A DNA stretch of 64,000 nt from Nocardioides alcanivorans. Lineage in GTDB: Bacteria; Actinomycetota; Actinomycetes; Propionibacteriales; Nocardioidaceae. Shown in pieces: positions 19,001-29,475 of the stretch. Numbering within the stretch: the stretch's first letter is position 1; each line of letters opens with the position of its first letter. The stretch covers positions 62,001-126,000 of the forward strand of contig NZ_JAKGRW010000002.1 in assembly GCF_021555175.1 (NCBI RefSeq). The letters run 5' to 3'. The notes under the pieces are model-generated. The model was not told where the DNA came from, did not search any database, and saw only the letters and a program-made list of their open reading frames with translations. The translations under genes and the position numbers were made by a program.

Positions 19001-19442
19001 GGTGCCTCCGTGCTCTGAAGTCTGGAACCAGCTCGGCAACTGTCGCGAACGGAAATCCAGCAAGAGAGGTGAGTCGCTGGGGAGGGCAGTGCCGATTCCT
19101 CGGGACCGTTTGAACCGTCGGGTGCAGTGGGGGCCGCTGGCGCCTAACTGAGCGCTGAGCAGCGCCTGGTGTCACGGGATGCACTCGCGGGGACTGACGC
19201 ATCCTGGCGTCAGATCCGGACGGAGTTCGTCCGGAACAACGACGACGGTGCAGCCAACGTTCGAGCGTCGTTGAACACCGTGGGCCTCCGAGAGCGCCGC
19301 GTGGAACGCTCTGAGAACGACCCACAGGCGTCTCAGGCGGCAGTCCCGGGGGCGCCTCCACTGAGGTGATTGCTGGACTTGGTTGCGATGTCTCTGCGCC
19401 GATGCGAAGTCCGAGAGGTGTGTTGTGCGATCTACCACCGGC
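19001..19442. other. Non-coding stretch, nothing confidently recognised
   Basis: Between the right end of the IS630 and the DUF4062 remnant. Short open frames exist on both strands but none has recognisable domains or a convincing ribosome site. The first bases (19004-19008, GGAGG on the minus strand) probably belonged to the leader of the 311-aa gene before the IS inserted. Confidence 0.4.
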
Positions 19443-20277
19443 CTACTCCCCAGCAGGTTTGTCTGGCGCCTGCGGGTCGGGCACCTTACGAACAGCGCGG
19501 AGTCGCATCATGTGGTCACGGCCCTGATTCGTGAGCGTCCAGTAGGTGTTGGAGTCGTTGACGTGGCGCTTGCGTTCGCTCCGCTCGATCAACCCCAGCG
19601 CGAGAAGTTGCACCCGCACATCATCGAATGCCTTCTCCTCCGGCTTGGCCGACGAGATCCATCCCAGTGGGGTCTCGCTGTCCTTCTCAGCTGCTCTTGT
19701 CACCTCGGTTATGAAGGTCCCGAGAGTGTTGTCCAGCCCGATCTCAGTCGCCTCGTCAATCATGGAGGGTGCCAGCGCCGCAAACACCTCGTCCCACGAT
19801 GGCTCGACCCCGTAATATGTGCGCTCCTTGTTGCGCAAGTTCCAGTCCTCGGCCGCGACAAACTGTTGCGGAAAAACTCCACGAGCGCTTCAAGGCCGAT
19901 GGTGTCGGAGCCTTGCGCCAGAAGGTCCGTCGGGATGGGTGAGGGATGAGCCTGCTCTGAGACGAGTTCACTCGTGAGCTCCACGACCTTGGCCCGCAGT
20001 TCGACAAGTTCCTGGCGTACCTCCGGAGTCATCGCGTTGCTGGCCCGCACCCACCCTTCAGCGGGGTGCGTCTTGCGAGTTTGGATGAGGCTCTTGGCGA
20101 CTTGGCCGCCGAGCGATCAGCGCCCATCGGTCATCGTCCGAGGCAGGGAACAGCTCCATGCCTGCTGGGATGCAATCCGCTTCGAGCAGCGTCTGGATGA
20201 CTTCTTGCCGCTCATCAACGAGGTCAATGTAGGTCGAGCTGATGATGACCTGTTCGCGCCGCTCCATGACGGGAACC
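19443..20277 (-). pseudogene. DUF4062 domain protein, internally deleted and frameshifted
   Basis: From ATG 20277 the N-terminus is a clear DUF4062 start: EQVIISSTYIDLVDERQEVI and DCIPAGMELFPASDDDRWAL. Near 20110 the similarity stops and the frame changes into VAKSLIQTRKTHPAEGWVRA, so most of the domain is deleted. A coiled-coil-like segment (RQELVELRAKVVELTSELVS) follows, then a second frameshift near 19861 (FFRNS / FVAAEDWNLRNKERTYYG) and a C-terminal winged-helix-like part ending PDPQAPDKPAGE. DUF4062 occurs in STAND/NACHT-type and other conflict proteins. This copy is dead. Confidence 0.65.
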
Positions 20278-20742
20278 CTATGCGCACGGTCCGACGCTTC
20301 GTACGAGCGACGCGGGCCGGTTCTCGGCTGCCGAGGGGCGGGGAGGCGGGGATGCTCCGCGAGATGAGGCAGTCCGTACGGCACATTGCCCCCTTCTGGT
20401 TGGCCCACGCTTAGTCTGGGCACCCCAACACGGACGCTGCAGACCGAGCAGGTGCTGAGGGTGGCGACGCGAACCAAATACTGCGTCATTCTGGGTTACT
20501 GAAGTGATGCGTCACGGGCGGCCTGCTCGAGACGAGCTCAGGGTGATCACGTTTCGGCTCAATAACGGCTCAATAACCCTCAGCCGAGAGCTCGCCAACG
20601 TCTGAATCCGCACGTCTCCGCCTGGAGCCGACAAGACAGAAAGCGGTGGCCAATTGCTGCTGTGACCTGCTACTTTGATGAGCAGTCGATGTCGTCGTGA
20701 GGCGTGCCGAGACGGCATCAGTCCCCAGGCATTTTGACTCAA
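20278..20742. other. Non-coding stretch up to the tRNA fragment
   Basis: No gene is supported. Short overlapping open frames on both strands lack domains. The segment lies between the DUF4062 remnant and the tRNA-Arg fragment, where one end of an integrated element would be expected. Confidence 0.4.
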
Positions 20743-20791
20743 GAGCCCTACGGATCAGAAGGTTTGGGGTTCGAATCCCTACAGGCGCACA
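20743..20791 (+). pseudogene. 3' part of a tRNA-Arg gene (anticodon ACG region), probable attachment site
   Basis: The sequence CTACGGA-TCAGAAGG is the tRNA-Arg anticodon loop (ACG) and 3' anticodon stem; TGGGG-TTCGAAT-CCCTA is a complete T arm; CAGGCGC-A is the 3' acceptor strand. The matching 5' acceptor, D arm and 5' anticodon stem are absent upstream, so this is not a full tRNA. A 3' tRNA segment of this size is the usual footprint of a tyrosine-recombinase element, and the region to its left holds a broken integrase. A hairpin follows directly. Confidence 0.7.
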
Positions 20792-20792
20792 G

Positions 20793-20830
20793 ATGAACCC
20801 CGATTGGCCGGCAGGCTGGTCGGGGTTCAT
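20793..20830 (+). terminator. Strong hairpin after the tRNA fragment
   Basis: ATGAACCCCGA pairs perfectly with TCGGGGTTCAT (11 bp, 16-nt loop). It directly follows the tRNA 3' end, the normal place for a tRNA terminator, and precedes the dehydrogenase gene by 16 bases. Confidence 0.65.
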
Positions 20831-20846
20831 GTCATTTCCGGGGATG

Positions 20847-23600
20847 ATGGGTAGCGTGGCTGAACCGGCAAGGGGTGTCCTCGAGGAGCTGATCCGTCGC
20901 GGTGTCGCCGATTGCGACGACTCCGTCCTGACGCGGGCGCTCCATTCCTCCGACGCTTCCCTGTATCGCGTCGTCCCGCAGGTGGTCGCCCGGCCACGCC
21001 ACGGCGATGAGCTGCACGCCATCCTCGACGCAGCAGCCGCGACGGGGGTGCCCGTGACCATGCGGGGCGCCGGCACGTCGATCGCCGGCAACGCGGTGGG
21101 CGAGGGGATCGTCGTCGACACCCGCAAGTACCTCGGCAAGATCGTCTCCATCGATCCCGAACGACGTACGGCGGTGGTGCAGCCGGGTGTGGTGCATGCC
21201 GACCTGCAGCGGGCCGCAATGCAGCACGGGTTGAGGTTCGGGCCCGACCCGTCGACACATACCCGGTGCACCATCGGCGGCATGGTCGGCAACAACGCCT
21301 GCGGCTCGCGCGCACTCGGTCATGGGCGGACGGTCGACAACGTGGTCGAGCTCGCCGTGGCGTGGGCCCGGGGAGCCGACGACGTCCAGACCCGCCTGGC
21401 CGAACTGGTCGACTCCCACCTGGGACACATCCGTACGTCGTTCGGACGGTTCTCACGGCAGGTCAGCGGCTATTCGCTCGAGCACCTGTTGCCCGAGAAC
21501 GGGCGGTCCCTGGACCGCTTCCTGGTCGGTTCCGAGGGCACCTTGGCGGTGGTGACCGAGGCGACCGTGCGCCTGGTGGCAGACGAGCCGAACCGTCGAC
21601 TCGTGGTGCTCGGCTATCCCTCCGTGGCCGAGGCCGCTGACGCCGTGCCGGCGCTGATCACCGCGACCGGTGGCCGGATGATCGCCTGCGAGGGACTCGA
21701 CGCCAGGATCGTCGGTCTGGTCCGCCAGCGCGGCAGCGCGGTGCCACAACTCCCCGGGGAGCGGGCTGGCTCTTCGTGGAGGTCGCCGGGCCGGACGCCA
21801 TGGAGGTGGCGGCGCGCGCGATCGGCGCTGCCCACGCGCTCGATCACCGAGTCGTCGACGACGCGGCCGAGACGGCAGCGCTGTGGCGGATCCGCGAGGA
21901 CGGCGCCGGCTTCGCCGCGCGCAGCCTGGCGACGCCCGCCTACTCCGGCTGGGAGGACGCCGCGGTCCCCCCGGAACGACTGGGAGCCTGGCTGCGAGAC
22001 TTCGACGATTTGCTCCGGGCACACGGTCTGGAAGGCGTGCCCTACGGCCACTTCGGCGACGGCTGCGTGCATGTGCGGATCGACTTCCCCCTGCGCGAGG
22101 CGAGCGGGAGCACCGTCTTCCGCGACTTCCTCACCGCCTGTGCACTGCGCCTTCGCGATCACGGCGGATCGCTGTCGGGGAGCACGGTGACGGCCGGGCA
22201 CGATCGGAGCTGCTTCCGCTGATGTACGACGCGGAGTCGATGCAGCTCTTCGGGGCCGTCAAGGCGATCTGCGACCCGGACAACCTGCTCAATCCCGGGA
22301 ACATCGTAGAACCTGCTCCGCTCGACGCCGACCTCCGCGCCGTACGCCCGCGGCAGGCCGTCACAGCCGGGTTGCGGTTCCTGCATGACGATGGGCAGTT
22401 GGCGAACGCGGTGCACCGGTGCACCGGGGTGGGCAAGTGCGTGGCTCCGACGACGACCGGGGTGATGTGTCCGTCCTTCTTCGCGACACGGGAGGAGAAG
22501 GACTCCACGCGAGGCCGGACGCGGGTGCTCCAGGAGGCCCTGGACGGAACCCTGGTACGCGGTCTGGGTGACCCGGCGGTGGCCGAAGCACTCGACCTCT
22601 GCCTTGCCTGCAAGGGATGTGTCTCCGACTGCCCGACCGGCGTGGACATGGCGACCTACAAGTCAGAGACGCTGCACCAGTTGCACGACGTGTTGGGGGA
22701 GAAGCGGCCGAGGAGCCACGCCCTCCTCGGACAGCTCCCACGCTGGGCTGCGCTCGCGGCACCGGTGGCGCCCGTCGTCAACCGGACGATGCGGTTCGCA
22801 GTGGTGCAGCGGGCGGTCAAGGCCCTGGCTGGGATCGACCAGCGCAGGTCGATCCCCGCTTCGCGGCTACGACGCTGCGCCGTTCGGTGGCTCGGAGTGG
22901 ACGTGAGCGTCCGGAGGTGCCGGACGTGTGGATCTGGGCCGACTCGTTCAGCGACCACTTCTTCCCGGGCAATGCGCACGCAGCGATCAGCTGGCTGGCG
23001 ACCAGCGGCCTGGAAGCTCGCGTGATCGACGAGCAGGCGTGCTGTGCGCTGACCTGGATCACGACGGGGCAACTCGACAAGGCACGGGCGATCCTGGAAC
23101 GGACCGTTGCCAGGCTCACCCCCTATCTCGAATCCGGATCACCGGTCGTCGGGCTGGAGCCGTCCTGCCTGGCGACGCTGCGCAGCGATGCGGCCGAGCT
23201 GGTGGGTGCGAGGCTCGACGTGCTCAGCTTCGCCGAACTCGTCGAGCGACTCGACCTGCCGCTACCTGACCTCACTGGCGTGAGCGTGGTGGCGCAACCG
23301 CACTGCCACCATGCGTCCATCGTCGGCTGGGACGCCGACCGGCGGCTGCTTGAGCGGGCGGGGGCGCGTGTGACCGAGGTCGCCGGATGCTGCGGGCTGG
23401 CCGGCAACTTCGGCATGGAGAAGGGGCACTACGAGGTGTCGGTCGCTGTCGCGGAGACCCACCTGCTGCCGGCCGTCCGGTCCGAGCCCGACGCAGTCCT
23501 GCTCGCTGACGGGATGTCGTGCCGGGTGCAGCTCGCCGACCTGGGTCAGCGGCCGGCCGTGCACCTGGCCGAGCTGTTCGCCAGCAGGGTCACGCGGTAG
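20847..23600 (+). pseudogene. FAD-linked and Fe-S-binding oxidoreductase (D-lactate/glycolate dehydrogenase type), three frameshifts
   Basis: Corrected product is about 918 aa: an FAD-binding domain (RGAGTSIAGNAVGEGIVVDT, GNNACGSRALGHGRT, GSEGTLAVVTEATVRLV), an oxidase C-terminal domain (YGHFGDGCVHVRIDFPL), two 4Fe-4S motifs (CLACKGCVSDCPTGVD) and a CCG-type Cys-rich domain (QPHCHHASIVGWD, EVAGCCGLAGNFGMEKGHY). Such enzymes oxidise D-lactate or glycolate and pass electrons to quinone. Reading is broken at 21756-21759 (needs a G), 22177-22180 (needs a G) and 22854-22857 (needs a C); each addition restores conserved sequence, so sequencing error is likely. Exact 2-hydroxy-acid substrate is uncertain. 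Confidence 0.85.
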
Positions 23601-23982
23601 CGGCATCCAGCAAGGACAGGCAGCTCGCGTGAGGGCTGTTGGACCAGGAACTGGGGCTCATGCTGGCCATCAGGCCCGCCGTCTTGATCTTCGTCATGAA
23701 GTCCGCTGCGGTGACGAGCGGCTTGAACGTCGGTGTCACATCTACCAACGGGATCGACGGAGTGCCGGCGTGCACGTCTGCGCGATCGGCATCCGTCTCG
23801 TTCGTGTCCGTTGTCGAGTCATCCCTCGGCTCGTCCGACGCGCGCCGTCCGGCTCGGTGCTCCCCAAGCGCCCCCTGCAGCGTCCCCGCTGCGGTCCTGC
23901 CGATGACGATCGCAGCCACCGCGACAGCGACTGCCGCAAGCACCGTGGCGCAGGCGAGCGCGGAGAACCGCAGGCTGCCCAC
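23590..23982 (-). CDS. Unknown small membrane-anchored protein, possibly 5'-truncated
   Basis: About 130 aa from GTG 23982 (or 23988). A hydrophobic segment LACATVLAAVAVAVAAIVIG near the start is followed by a polar Asp/Thr-rich linker and a tail ending SCLSLLDAATA. No family recognised. The start region abuts an ABC-ATPase fragment on the other strand and no good ribosome site is present, so the true 5' end may have been lost in a rearrangement. Its end overlaps the dehydrogenase end by 11 bases. Confidence 0.4.
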   Translation of the reverse strand: MGSLRFSALACATVLAAVAVAVAAIVIGRTAAGTLQGALGEHRAGRRASDEPRDDSTTDTNETDADRADVHAGTPSIPLVDVTPTFKPLVTAADFMTKIKTAGLMASMSPSSWSNSPHASCLSLLDAATA

Positions 23983-23984
23983 CC

Positions 23985-24286
23985 GCACGCCGGGCGGACA
24001 ACGCCAACGCGTCTGGATCGCGTTCGTCTTCGCACAGGATGCCGAGATCCTGCTCCTGGACGTGCCCACCACCTTCCTCGATCTGGCCCATGCGATCGAC
24101 GACCTCAATCTCGCGGCGCAGTACGCGCAGCATCTCGTGGTGATGAGTGAGGGCGCCGTCGTGGCCGAGGGCGCGCCGGCCGATGTCCTCACGGCGGATC
24201 TCCTGGCCGCGGTCTTCGGCCTCACTGCGCACGTGGTCCCCCATCCGATCGGCGACGGAATCCTCGTCGTACCCGAGAAGCGCTGA
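23985..24286 (+). pseudogene. Fragment of a siderophore-type ABC transporter ATPase
   Basis: The sequence begins at GGQRQRVWIAFVFAQDAEIL (ABC signature onward), has Walker B ILLLDVPTTF with Val in place of the catalytic Glu, lacks the H-loop segment because DLAHAIDDLNLAAQYAQH is joined directly, and ends with the typical C-terminus VVMSEGAVVAEGAPADVL ... VVPEKR. The Walker A half is missing. This is the 3' remnant of an FepC/FecE-like gene with an internal deletion. Confidence 0.65.
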
Positions 24287-24287
24287 A

Positions 24288-24341
24288 GAGCTGCTTCCGC
24301 TGAGGTACGACGGCGAGTCGGTGCAGCTCTTCGGGCCGTCG
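24288..24341 (+). repeat. Duplicated dehydrogenase fragment
   Basis: GAGCTGCTTCCGCTGAGGTA... is a near copy of 22207-22260 inside the FAD dehydrogenase gene (encoding ELLPLMYDAESMQLFG there and ELLPLRYDGESVQLFG here), differing at only a few bases. It is fused directly to the end of the ABC-ATPase fragment and has no further dehydrogenase sequence, so it is a stray piece left by recombination or by a lost paralogue. Confidence 0.6.
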
Positions 24342-24407
24342 GCTCCCACGTTGGGGTGTGTTCGCGGCATCGTGCGAGAGCAGCCAGCTCACGTGAAGGG
24401 AACTGGC

Positions 24408-24911
24408 TCACTCCGGGCGGATGTCGAGGACGGAGGCGACCTGGCCGTCTCGGTGGCCGAGGCAGTCACGGATCTCGTTCTGCTTGAAACCGTCTCCCAT
24501 CACGGAGATGGCAATGTCCTCGACGACGGCCCGAACGACTACCTGCTCCCCCACCTCGAACGTGCCCTGCTGCGGGACCTCGATCGCCCGCCCCCTCTTG
24601 GTGACCGTTGAAAAGGCGGGCGCGAGCACCACGAGTTGGTCTTCCCCGATCGAGAAGCAACCGTGTGGGTTGATGCCGAGTACTCCGCGGATCCGGACGG
24701 GATCGGACGCGACGGGCACGGCGAGTTCGTTCGTCAGAAGGGTCCCCGGTCCAGTTGCTCGGCCACCCGTGGGTGGTGCCGTCGCGCTCGTCTCCTTGGT
24801 CGCGTCCTCATCGGAGCTGGGCGTGGTATCGCCGGTGCAGGCCGTCATGGCGAGGACGACGCAGGCGGTGGCCGCGAGGACACCGGGCAACCGGGTGGGG
24901 ATCCTCGTCAT
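24408..24911 (-). CDS. Unknown lipoprotein
   Basis: 167 aa. A lipoprotein signal (TRIPTRLPG, hydrophobic core, lipobox MTAC) is followed by a Ser/Thr/Pro-rich linker and a beta-rich domain with GVLGINPHGCFSIGEDQLVV and a C-terminal EIRDCLGHRDGQVAS. The two Cys (HGCF and RDCLG) could form a disulfide outside the cell. Its ATG overlaps the stop of the upstream small exported protein (ATGA), so the two are co-translated. Function unknown. Confidence 0.7.
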   Translation of the reverse strand: MTRIPTRLPGVLAATACVVLAMTACTGDTTPSSDEDATKETSATAPPTGGRATGPGTLLTNELAVPVASDPVRIRGVLGINPHGCFSIGEDQLVVLAPAFSTVTKRGRAIEVPQQGTFEVGEQVVVRAVVEDIAISVMGDGFKQNEIRDCLGHRDGQVASVLDIRPE

Positions 24912-25158
24912 GGGTTCGTGCGGATCGTTACGTCGAGATTCGTCCGGACCCGGGTGTCGTAGGTCTCATCTGGCGTCAGACGCTGCTTCGGCCCGGTGCC
25001 ATTGACCACGATGGAGGAGCGGCTCAGAGGATCCGCGGTGCCGGCTACCAAGACTTTCCGTCCGCTGCGTCGTCATCACCACTATCAGCCTGCGAAATCC
25101 CCGACGCGGCTGCGGCGCACAACAACGACACTGTTGCCAGAATGACGATTCTCCGCAC
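24908..25158 (-). pseudogene. Small exported protein, frameshifted
   Basis: From GTG 25158 a signal peptide (RRIVILATVSLLCAAAA) and an Asp-rich stretch are encoded, then a stop is met at SW-TAG. One base added near 25051-25062 continues the frame as KVLVAGTADPLSRSSIVVNG and TRVRTNLDVTIRTNP to a TGA at 24908-24910, which overlaps the ATG of the following lipoprotein. That overlap supports the corrected reading. No family recognised. Confidence 0.5.
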
Positions 25159-25416
25159 GGTTGTACCCCCAACACGATGGTGACGTTGCTCGATGAGACG
25201 CCCGATGTGAGACTGAGGTTCCCTGGCAACTCCTAGCGGGCTGCTCGCCGAATCGGACGGGCAGGAGCCGGCCCATCGTCCCGTGGACGGGTCGCTTCCG
25301 CAAGGGCGACGAGACTCACTAGACCGAAGGTATGGGTCGGGTTGGACTGGTTACGGCCGCGACGGGAACAGCCGCCTGATCCCGGGCCCACGACAAGCCG
25401 ATGACGCCAGTGGGTG

Positions 25417-27317
25417 TCAGGCCGGGGTGGGTTCGTGCTCCCGATCGGCAGCCTGAGCGGTCGTCAGGCAGTAGGTCGACGCGATCATGACCAGTGGCCA
25501 CAGGAGGGCCACGACGATCGGGGGACTGCGTTCAGGATCACGAACGGGGCGGGATAGATCAGGAACAGGACGGCGGCCGACAGGAGGGCCGCCGTGACGA
25601 TGAGCAGCAGCCCCAGCACGGTCACGGGAAGGATGGTGCGCCAGGCCCGGCGAGCCAACATCAGGCTGCGCCACCAGGCGCGGAACCCGTTGACGTCACC
25701 CAGCACGATGAGTGGCAGCAGCAGGGTCCAGCCGGCGAGCAGCGCGAGTGCAATCGGTGTCAGCACGAAGGAGCCGAGGCAGAAGACGATGACGGCGCCG
25801 GCCAGGAGCATCGGGCCGGCCGCGGCGACAGCGCTGCGCCACGATGCGGCGTACGCCCCGCGGAACGTGACGGGCCGTCCGTCAGCGATGGCGCCGATCG
25901 CGTGGACGCTCGCCGCCGCAGCGGCGAGCAGGGCGCAGCACGCGGTCGCGATCAGGAGTGCCTGCCACCACCACGGCGCCCCATTGATGAATCCCAGTGA
26001 CCGAGCGCCCGTGGCGAGGAGGTTGATCGCGATCATGGGCCCGGAGATCTTGAGGAACAAGCGGGAGTGCTCGCGGAACAACTGCCAGGAGGCATGCGCA
26101 ACCTGTCCCGCGGAGCGGCGTTGGTGCAGGGGCAGGGCCTCGGTCTCCCAAGAGGTACGCCGCATCAGCCAGCGCATCGCGAGCAGCGCCACGCCGAGCA
26201 GGGACAAGACATAGACGGGTGACGACACGTAGCGCCGGAAGAGGTCACTGGCCGTGCCCACCACCGAGCAGTAGGTCTCGGTGACGCGGGCGTTGATGTG
26301 CCCGGATCCCGGGACCACGAAGCTGCTCTCCCTGGCCTTGTCCGACCAGCTGAAGGGCCGGTTCCAGGCCTGCTTGCGGTTGGGGCCGGTCGGCCCCTCG
26401 TAGAAGCGGCGGGGGCCGACTTCGCCCCAGTGACCCTCGTACTGCGTCCACGGGAACTGCTCGGCGGCGGCCGCTTCATCGGTCGGAATCGTCTTCACCA
26501 GTGGCTGGAGCGTGCGCTGGTCACCCGCAGTGCTGTCGCACCCGAAGCCCAGCTCGGCATTGTTGCCCATGAACACACCACTGCTGAACTGGTTGGCGTG
26601 CGAGCCGGCGGAGACGAAGACGACAGGGTGACTCCCATCGACGATCTCGAGCTTCCCGTCCGGGTCCTCGCCCCAGGTGGCGAACTCGGAGCCGTAGTGC
26701 TGGGAGTAGACCGCCCGCTCCGGGGTCAGCTCGAGGGCTTCCTCCGCTGACTCGGCGTTGAACTCGAGCTGGATCCGTTCCCAGTCGGTCTCATGCTTGT
26801 TGTTGTAGTCGTTGAACGGATAGAAGAAGAAGTACTGCAGGGCCAGACGCCCCTCATGACCTTCCTGGAAGGCCACTCGCGCGTAGATCGTGGGCGTCGG
26901 CTCCTTTCCCCACTGGGCATTGGCCCACTTCTCGTAGGAGCACTGGGGATCGAGTGGATCACCCGGCAGGTCCAGCGAGTAGCCGGGGAGGCCCTCGGCA
27001 ACGTCCTGCATGCTCGGGGCCGCCTTGACCAGATCGCGCTGCGTCCAAGGGCCGCGCAGGGCGACTGCGGGATTGTCGAACATGATGTCGACGTCACTGG
27101 GCACATAAGGCTCGCCAGGTCCGCAGGCCTCGGTCTGCTCGACCAGGCTCATGATCGGCGCGAACTTCTCGGCGAGTGCCGCCTCGGGTGAGGCTGGGGC
27201 TGCTGTCGCTTGCGGATCCTCCTCCGCATGCGCGGGGGTGACGAGCAGCATCGGGACGGCCATCGCGGCGAGAACGATCGAGATGCGGCGGAGCCGTCCG
27301 TGCGTGCGTGACACCAT
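25417..27317 (-). CDS. Vps62-related secreted/membrane protein (C-terminus frameshifted)
   Basis: A signal peptide (to AHA near residue 31) is followed by a Vps62/DUF946-like domain (RLALQYFFFYPFNDYNNKHE, HPVVFVSAGSHANQF, QYEGHWGEVGPRRFYEGPTG), then a membrane region of about six segments from residue ~370. The uncorrected frame ends at 25485. Adding one base in the G run at 25520-25524 continues the last membrane segment (PPIVVALLWPLVMIASTYCL) to a stop at 25417, giving 633 aa. The extracellular half resembles proteins of unknown function found widely in actinobacteria and fungi. Role unknown. Confidence 0.75.
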
Positions 27318-27568
27318 GAAACTCCTCGAGGTCGTCCAGAAGCATAGGGGAGAGGCGGCCTCCCAGGATTCTGCGGACGCAGCGGGTGTCGGCAGGCGGC
27401 GGTACCCGCATCAGGCTTTCTCCCGGGAACGACAGGATTCATTTACTTTGATTGGTGATTCCCACTAGCCTCACGATTGTGCGAGCGCCACTTCGGCCTT
27501 GCTGACACAGTGCGGAGGGCATTTGTGGACAGTTCTGGGATTTCTTCTGGTTCATTCTTTCGTTCTTC

Positions 27569-27913
27569 TTGCTCATGGCTTATCTGGTCGTGCTGTTCCA
27601 GGTCCTCACCGACCTGTTCCGCGATCGCTCCACCAGTGGCGCCATCAAGGCAGTGTGGGTCTTCTGCCTGATCTTCCTGCCGGTGCTGACCTCGCTGGTC
27701 TATCTCCTCGTCCGTGGGCGGGGGATGGCGGAGCGTGCCGTCGGCAGCGCGGTCGCCGCCCAGGAGCAGACGGAGGCCTACATCCGTTCGGTCGCCAGCG
27801 GCGGCACCTCGCCCACTGACGAGATAGCGCGGGCAAAGGCGCTCCTCGACTCGGGCGCCATCACCCAGGAGGAGTACGACGCCCTCAAGGCACGGGTGCT
27901 CAGCTTTGCCTGA
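27569..27913 (+). CDS. PLDc_N / SHOCT domain membrane protein
   Basis: 114 aa as called. An N-terminal two-helix membrane region (AYLVVLFQVLTDLFRDRST, FCLIFLPVLTSLVYLLVRGR) matches the phospholipase-D nuclease N-terminal (PLDc_N) fold, and a C-terminal SHOCT motif (DEIARAKALLDSGAITQEEYDALKA) follows. Coding similarity continues upstream as QFWDFFWFILSFFLL; GTG 27525 with GGAGG at 27514-27518 would be the ideal start but is one base out of frame, so a lost base near 27530 is suspected. Such small proteins are common in actinobacteria and of unknown role. Confidence 0.75.
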   Translation: MLMAYLVVLFQVLTDLFRDRSTSGAIKAVWVFCLIFLPVLTSLVYLLVRGRGMAERAVGSAVAAQEQTEAYIRSVASGGTSPTDEIARAKALLDSGAITQEEYDALKARVLSFA

Positions 27914-27974
27914 GTGATCACTCGGTCCGCGTCCGTGCTGGGCGCTGACCCCCGTAGCACGGGGAGGGGAGCAG

Positions 27975-29429
27975 GTGAGCACCACCACGAGTGAGCAGGC
28001 GCCCAGCACCACCGCAGGCATGAGCCTGCCCACGCTCACCGCGATGGTGGTGGGCTCGATGATCGGCGCGGGGGTCTTCTCCCTGCCAGCGCGGTTCGGG
28101 ACCGAGGCTGGCGTCTATGCCGCAGTCATCGCCTGGTTGATAGCCGGCGTGGGCATGCTGATGCTGGCCTTCGTCTTCCAGACCCTCGCGGTCCGCAAAC
28201 CGCGTCTGGATGCGGGCATCTTCGCCTATGCGAAGGCTGGCTTCGGGGACTACATCGGCTTCAATTCGGCCTTCGGCTACTGGGCCAGCGCCTGCGCCGG
28301 CAACACCTTCTACTGGGTCTTCATCATGACCACGGTCGGGAAGCTGTGGCCGGCGCTGGGCAAGGGCGACACCATCTTGGCAACGGTGCTCTCCACCTTC
28401 GGAGTGTGGCTGTTCGCCGGCCTCATCGCCCGTGGGGTCAGGGACGCCGCCGCGATCAACAAGATCGTGACGGTGGCCAAGGTGGTGCCGATCCTGGTGT
28501 TCATCGTGGTGCTGGTCTTCGCCCTCGATCCGGGGACCTTCGCCGACAACGTCGTCGGAGGCGGTGGCGACAACTCGCTGTCCGCCATCTATGACCAGGT
28601 GACGGGCGTCATGGTCATCACGGTGTTCGTGTTCCTCGGCATCGAGGGCGCCAGCGTCTACTCCCGCTATGCACGCCGACGCCAAGACGTCGGCCGGGCG
28701 ACGGTGCTCGGATTCGTGAGCGTCCTCTGCGTCTTCGCCTCCGTCACCATCCTCTCGTACGGCGTGATGCCGCGCGAGGAGATCGGTGATCTGCGGCAAC
28801 CCTCCATGGCACCGCTCCTGGCCCACGTCGTCGGTGACTGGGGCAGTGCGTTCATCAGCGTCGGCGTGGTCGTCTCCGTCCTCGGGGCCTACCTGGCCTG
28901 GACGCTGATGGCTGCCGAGGTGCTCTACGCGCCGGCAGTGGCGGGCGACATGCCGCGCTTCCTCGCCCGCCAGAACGCGGCGGGGGCGCCGTTCGCCGCG
29001 CTGCTGCTCTCCTCCCTGCTGGTGCAGGTGCTGCTGGTGGTCGCCCTGTTCTCGGAGAGCGCCCTCGACTTCCTGCTCGATCTGTGCACCAGCCTCTCCC
29101 TGATCCCCTACTTCCTGGCAGCGGCCTACGCGCTCAAGATCGCGCTCTCGGGAGAGAGCTACGACGAACGACCGGAGGGGCGTCGACGAGAGTTGGCCGT
29201 CGGCGTGATCGCGACCCTCTACACGCTCTTCCTGCTCTATGCGGCCGGGCTGGAGTTCCTGCTCGTCTCCTGCATCGTCTATGCGCCGGGCACGATCCTC
29301 TACGTGATTGCCAGGCGTGAGAACCGCGCCAGGATCTTCACGCCTGTCGAGTTGGTCGTGTGTGCTGGCCTGATGGTTGCCGCCGTCGCCGGCATCGTGC
29401 TCCTCGCCAACCAGACCATCACCATCTGA
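27975..29429 (+). CDS. APC family amino-acid antiporter, probably arginine/ornithine
   Basis: 484 aa with about 12-13 membrane segments. The start GTG 27975 follows a GGGAGGGGAG ribosome site. The N-terminal [15 protein letters not shown] is the substrate-binding unwound helix 1 of the basic amino acid/polyamine antiporter branch, and [20 protein letters not shown] in the middle is typical of ArcD/LysP-like antiporters. arcA lies 46 bases downstream in the same direction, so exchange of arginine for ornithine or citrulline is likely. The exact ligand pair is inferred from this context. Confidence 0.85.
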   Translation: MSTTTSEQAPSTTAGMSLPTLTAMVVGSMIGAGVFSLPARFGTEAGVYAAVIAWLIAGVGMLMLAFVFQTLAVRKPRLDAGIFAYAKAGFGDYIGFNSAFGYWASACAGNTFYWVFIMTTVGKLWPALGKGDTILATVLSTFGVWLFAGLIARGVRDAAAINKIVTVAKVVPILVFIVVLVFALDPGTFADNVVGGGGDNSLSAIYDQVTGVMVITVFVFLGIEGASVYSRYARRRQDVGRATVLGFVSVLCVFASVTILSYGVMPREEIGDLRQPSMAPLLAHVVGDWGSAFISVGVVVSVLGAYLAWTLMAAEVLYAPAVAGDMPRFLARQNAAGAPFAALLLSSLLVQVLLVVALFSESALDFLLDLCTSLSLIPYFLAAAYALKIALSGESYDERPEGRRRELAVGVIATLYTLFLLYAAGLEFLLVSCIVYAPGTILYVIARRENRARIFTPVELVVCAGLMVAAVAGIVLLANQTITI

Positions 29430-29475
29430 CCCGCATGCAAGCTCCTGGCCAATCATCCAGCGAAAGGAAATTCCC

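Noticed and set aside
20697..20790. A complete tRNA gene
   Set aside because: No 5' acceptor, D arm or 5' anticodon strand can be paired with the 3' part.
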